64,000 nucleotides of DNA from Cyanobacteriota bacterium (GTDB lineage Bacteria > Cyanobacteriota > Cyanobacteriia > CACIAM-69d), in NCBI GenBank assembly GCA_022402445.1, contig JAKRSF010000013.1, positions 124,001-188,000 of the forward strand, given 5' to 3'. A program made the translations under genes and the position numbers. Numbering within the stretch: the first letter of the stretch is position 1; each line of letters opens with the position of its first letter. The notes under the pieces were generated by a model. The model searched no databases. It had not been told where the DNA came from and saw nothing but the letters and a program-made list of their open reading frames with translations. Of the stretch, positions 61,166-64,000 are shown in pieces.

Positions 61166-61672
61166 ATGGTCACAATTCTCGGGATTGATCCAGGTTTAGC
61201 TATTCTAGGCTTCGGCGCGATCGCGTGTCCGACGGTCAGTGGGGGGGAAGGGGCGGGGGCGATCGCGCGGCAGATGCCCATCGAGCCGTTGGACTATGGC
61301 ATCATCCAAACGCCAGCCCATACGCCCTTAGGCGATCGCCTCTGCACCCTGTATGGGGATCTCAATGACCTGCTCGATGCGATCGCGCCGGACCTCGTCG
61401 CCCTCGAAAAGCTGTTTTTCTACCGCATGGGCAACACCATCGCCGTCGCCCAGGCCCGGGGGGTCACCCTGCTGGCGATCGCCCAGCGACAACTGCCCCT
61501 GGTGGAATTCACCCCCGCCCAGGTCAAACAAGCCCTGACGGGCCACGGCAACGCCCCCAAGGCCGATGTCCAGGCCGCCGTCGCTCGGGAACTTGCCCTC
61601 GACCATCTACCCAAACCTGACGACGCCGCCGATGCCCTGGCCGTCGCGATCGCCGCTTGGTTTAGCACCTAG
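61166..61672 (+). CDS. ruvC: Holliday junction resolvase RuvC
   Basis: About 168 residues from the ATG at 61166, giving [20 protein letters not shown]. The frame is open from 61097 but the extra part is not family-like. The catalytic acids are Asp of GIDPG, Glu of [12 protein letters not shown], and the paired Asp of [14 protein letters not shown]. The junction-binding stretch [24 protein letters not shown] is intact. The protein resolves Holliday junctions as the RuvABC nuclease; ruvA and ruvB are not adjacent. An insertion of about 15 residues ([17 protein letters not shown]) after the first strand is longer than in E. coli. Confidence 0.95.
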   Translation: MVTILGIDPGLAILGFGAIACPTVSGGEGAGAIARQMPIEPLDYGIIQTPAHTPLGDRLCTLYGDLNDLLDAIAPDLVALEKLFFYRMGNTIAVAQARGVTLLAIAQRQLPLVEFTPAQVKQALTGHGNAPKADVQAAVARELALDHLPKPDDAADALAVAIAAWFST

Positions 61673-61930
61673 GCCCAGGGGCAACCGAACCCCAACCGAA
61701 CCCCGCACCGAACCGGCCCCCGCACCGCCCCTTGCGGTATTGTCAGAAGCATCACTACGCACAATTAAGTTTTGTAAAAGCTTTTGTTACACTCGGGTCA
61801 GTAGCCCCCTCTTGTTCAGGAACCATAGCCGTCCGGCTCCGTTTGATAGGGCCATGGCAGGGCGATCGCGGCTTCGGCCCGACGGCTGGCTTCACCCACT
61901 TGCGTCCAACGGCATCCATATCCACAGCCT

Positions 61931-62746
61931 ATGTTTGGGAATCCAGCGGGAATGTCAGGAATTGGCGGGGCAGACTGGGGCGCACAAATGCTCAATGCGG
62001 TGGCCACCCAGACCCTTAAGCACATGTTCACGGCGGTGGACCGTTTGGCGGTGGATATCCGCTGCCAGCCGCCCAGTAAGTTGCTCCAGGGGGCCTTGGA
62101 TGGCTTCCGGATGGAGGGGGCGGGTCTGACGATCCGCCGGGAGTTCCGCACGGAGTCGATGACGTTCGAGACCGATGCGGTGGCGGTGGATTTTGGTTCG
62201 GCGCTCCAGGGGCGCTTGGCCCTCAAGCAGCCGACCCAGGCGATCGCCCAGGTGGTGTTGACGGAGGCGGATATTAACCGGGCGTTCCAGGCGGCTTTGG
62301 TGACGCAGCATCTAGAAAATGTGACGGATCCGGCCCTGACGGCGGCGGCGGGGGATGGCCCGATTTCGTTCCGGGAGGTGACGATGACGCTGCTGCCCCA
62401 AACGCGGGTGGCGATCCGGGCGATCGCGGTGCTGGCGGATGGGTCTGCGGTGCCGGTGGCCCTGACGGCGCGGGTGGATGTGGAACGACGGCGGCGGCTG
62501 CGGTTTGCGGACTGTGTCTTCGATGGGGACGCGATCGCGGCGACGGAAAGTGCAGAAAAACTAGCGGCCCTGGGCGATCGTCCGGCCAAACTATCGGCGG
62601 CCCTGGGGGAAATTTTGGATCGGATGGTGGATCTGGACCGCTTCGATCTCGATGGGGTGACCATGCGGATCAATCGCTTGGAAACCCAGGGCAAAACCCT
62701 CGTATTTGCGGGCTATGCCCAGATCGAGCGGCTGCCCCAGGTCTAG
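61931..62746 (+). CDS. DUF2993 (LmeA-like) protein
   Basis: A 271-residue protein with the DUF2993 pattern: SKLLQGALDGFRMEGAGLTIRREFRTESMTFETDAVAVDFGSALQGRLALKQPTQAIAQVVLTEADINRAF, then a second sheet part RVDVERRRRLRFADCVFDGDAI. Mycobacterial LmeA, the characterised member, is a phospholipid-binding mannosyl-extension factor; cyanobacterial members are of unknown role. No signal peptide is obvious. The frame begins MFGNPAGMSG, and an alternative start at MLNAVATQ is possible. It converges on ubiA across a GTAGGGG repeat. Confidence 0.85.
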   Translation: MFGNPAGMSGIGGADWGAQMLNAVATQTLKHMFTAVDRLAVDIRCQPPSKLLQGALDGFRMEGAGLTIRREFRTESMTFETDAVAVDFGSALQGRLALKQPTQAIAQVVLTEADINRAFQAALVTQHLENVTDPALTAAAGDGPISFREVTMTLLPQTRVAIRAIAVLADGSAVPVALTARVDVERRRRLRFADCVFDGDAIAATESAEKLAALGDRPAKLSAALGEILDRMVDLDRFDLDGVTMRINRLETQGKTLVFAGYAQIERLPQV

Positions 62747-62776
62747 AAAAAATCTGGCCCCTAACCCATCAGCCCC

Positions 62777-62943
62777 GTAGGGGCGGGGTTTTCCCGCCCA
62801 GCCCCACCGGCTCCCATTCGCCTCTCCCTCACCGATTCCCATCCGCCCCTGTCCCATCGGTTCCTGAGGTTCCCAGGGTTGAACGGGGTTGAACGGGGTT
62901 GAGGGTGATCGGTGGGGCGAGGGTTGGGAGACCCAACCCCTAC
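62777..62943. repeat. GTAGGGG composite repeat 2, overlapping the ubiA stop codon
   Basis: Left end GTAGGGGCGGGGTTTTCCCG hairpin, right end GGGTTGGGAGACCCAACCCC plus TAC, inverted ends as in composite 1 (41963-42147). Inside are three copies of GTTGAACGGG-like words. The TAG in the right end (minus strand) is the stop codon of ubiA at 62940-62942. Confidence 0.85.
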
Positions 62944-63848
62944 GGCCAAGACCAGCCCCCGGCCACCATGCCCGCCAGCAGGACAAAGCCGATGGTGACA
63001 TTTTCGGCGAACAGTTTGCCGTAGGCTTTGCGGGACAGGGTGCGGCGCAGGAGTTTCCAGCTTTGCTGACCCCAGAGGCCCACGGCGATCGCCAGGGTCA
63101 GCCAATAGATCAAGCCCAACTGGAGCGCCAGACCGGCATTGAACAGCATCACCGCCGTCAGGGCAAAGCACACCGCGATCGCGTGGGGAGCCTTCGAGCC
63201 AAAAAATAGGGCACTGGAATTGACGCCAATGCGGCGATCATCCTCGCGATCGGCCATGGCGTAGATCGTATCGAACCCCAGGGTCCAGAAAATCGTTGCC
63301 CCCCACAGGAGCCACGCGGGCAGGGCCAATCCCGGCGGATCCGCCGCCGCGCTCCAGGGAATCAGCACCGAAAAGCCCCACGCGATCGCCAGCACCAACT
63401 GCGGCACCGGAAACACCCGCTTCGCCAGGGGATACAGGCCAATCACCGGCACCGCCAGCACGCACAGGCCAAAGCTCAAGGGATTCAGAAACAGCGCCAG
63501 CCCCGCCGCACACACCAGCGCCACCACCGTCACCGCGATCGCCACCTTCACCGACAGCTCCCGCGACGCCAAAGGCCGCTGCCGGGTGCGCTCCACCTGG
63601 GGATCAATATCGCGGTCCCACAGATCATTAATGGCGCAGCCCGCCCCGCTCGTGGCAAACGTCCCCACAATCACAATCAGCAGCAACGGCAGCGGCGGCC
63701 GGCCCCCCGTCGCCAGCACCAGCGCCCACAGGGCCGGCACCATCAAAATCAACCGCCCCGCCGGTTTATCCCAGCGCAGGAGCCGCACGATCGCCCCCCA
63801 CGGCGTTGGCGGTGGCGACGGATTGGGGCGGGGTGCGTCGGTGGTCAT
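62940..63848 (-). CDS. ubiA: 4-Hydroxybenzoate polyprenyltransferase (UbiA family)
   Basis: A 302-residue membrane protein with about nine helices. The two aspartate-rich prenyl-diphosphate motifs are NDLWDRDIDPQVERTRQRPLASRELS and YAMADREDDRRIGVNSSALFFG. It attaches a polyprenyl chain to 4-hydroxybenzoate, the first membrane step of plastoquinone synthesis in cyanobacteria. Length and helix pattern are those of UbiA. The TAG stop is part of a dispersed repeat, and the purS gene lies 15 bases upstream on the same strand. Confidence 0.92.
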   Translation of the reverse strand: MTTDAPRPNPSPPPTPWGAIVRLLRWDKPAGRLILMVPALWALVLATGGRPPLPLLLIVIVGTFATSGAGCAINDLWDRDIDPQVERTRQRPLASRELSVKVAIAVTVVALVCAAGLALFLNPLSFGLCVLAVPVIGLYPLAKRVFPVPQLVLAIAWGFSVLIPWSAAADPPGLALPAWLLWGATIFWTLGFDTIYAMADREDDRRIGVNSSALFFGSKAPHAIAVCFALTAVMLFNAGLALQLGLIYWLTLAIAVGLWGQQSWKLLRRTLSRKAYGKLFAENVTIGFVLLAGMVAGGWSWP

Positions 63849-63863
63849 GGTTGAGCAAATCCC

Positions 63864-64000
63864 CTAGGCGATGTCGATGTGGTAATTTTCAATCGTCGGA
63901 TTCGCCAGCAGGCGATCGCACATGCTGTCCACCTGGGCGCGGGCCGTTTCCAGATCCTCCGCCGTCAGGGTCAGTTCAATATATTTACCGATGCGGACCC
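63864..64000 (-). CDS. purS: Phosphoribosylformylglycinamidine synthase subunit PurS, partial
   Basis: The last 45 codons of purS; the start lies beyond the right edge. The visible protein reads VRIGKYIELTLTAEDLETARAQVDSMCDRLLANPTIENYHIDIA, the characteristic PurS C-terminal helix and strand. PurS joins PurQ and PurL in the fourth step of purine synthesis. It precedes ubiA on the same strand by 15 bases. Confidence 0.93.
   Translation of the reverse strand, partial: VRIGKYIELTLTAEDLETARAQVDSMCDRLLANPTIENYHIDIA

Noticed and set aside
61771-61793. Possible HLR1 site before the DUF2993 gene
   Set aside because: Only one half (TTTGTAAA) fits; the second repeat and spacing are absent.

Overview
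The window is chromosomal DNA from a high-GC cyanobacterium. The evidence is the great density of the HIP1 palindrome GCGATCGC on both strands and a set of cyanobacterial or plastid-lineage genes: rpaB, ycf51, chlP, a CCB2/CCB4-type cytochrome b6f cofactor assembly gene, a cbiG-cobJ fusion, ribBA with a long C-terminal extension, and CHAT-TPR plus DUF928 proteins. I do not assign a genus. I saw no rRNA or tRNA gene, insertion sequence, prophage or CRISPR array.

Layout. 1-693 is the start of dnaN, reading out of the window. It is followed by an unusually clear replication origin at about 1164-1445: eleven exact TTTTCCACA DnaA boxes plus two variants, next to a (TAG)4 DnaA-trio and an AT-rich stretch, with clusters of the palindrome TGGATCCA on both sides. 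1648-13003 holds a VOC protein, a large secreted RTX-type protein with aspartate homopolymers, sufU, ycf51, an ADH-aminotransferase-cyclase run, a methyltransferase, an ABC ATPase and a GRP sugar transporter. 13324-21247 holds Uma2, CHAT-TPR, rsmB, DUF928 and a propeller-transglutaminase fusion. 21312-27616 holds a HAD phosphatase, the CCB-type gene, divergent rpaB and radA, a DUF433/DUF5615 toxin-antitoxin-like pair and a GIY-YIG protein. 28304-33968 holds argC, ribBA and pnp. 34458-46034 holds a PEP-CTERM protein, a DUF790 (Bax1-type) nuclease, an aspartate aminotransferase, a pentapeptide protein, an OmpA-like protein, fmt, and an RNB-family protein that has lost most catalytic aspartates (Zam-like). 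46398-50707 holds a small membrane protein with an RpaB-type HLR1 site upstream, cbiG-cobJ and chlP. 50878-60723 is a block of three large signalling genes on one strand: GGDEF-EAL, a multi-PAS adenylate cyclase, and REC-GAF-GGDEF. 61166-64000 holds ruvC, a DUF2993 protein, ubiA and the end of purS.

How the parts fit. Housekeeping functions (replication start, translation initiation, RNA decay, riboflavin, arginine, purine, cobalamin, chlorophyll and quinone synthesis) are mixed with accessory surface and signalling genes. The best candidates for follow-up are: the origin architecture with its flanking GATC-bearing palindromes; the HLR1-controlled small membrane protein, whose likely regulator RpaB is encoded in the same window; the catalytically degenerate RNB protein; the composite GTAGGGG repeats that supply stop codons to two genes; and the cAMP/c-di-GMP signalling block.
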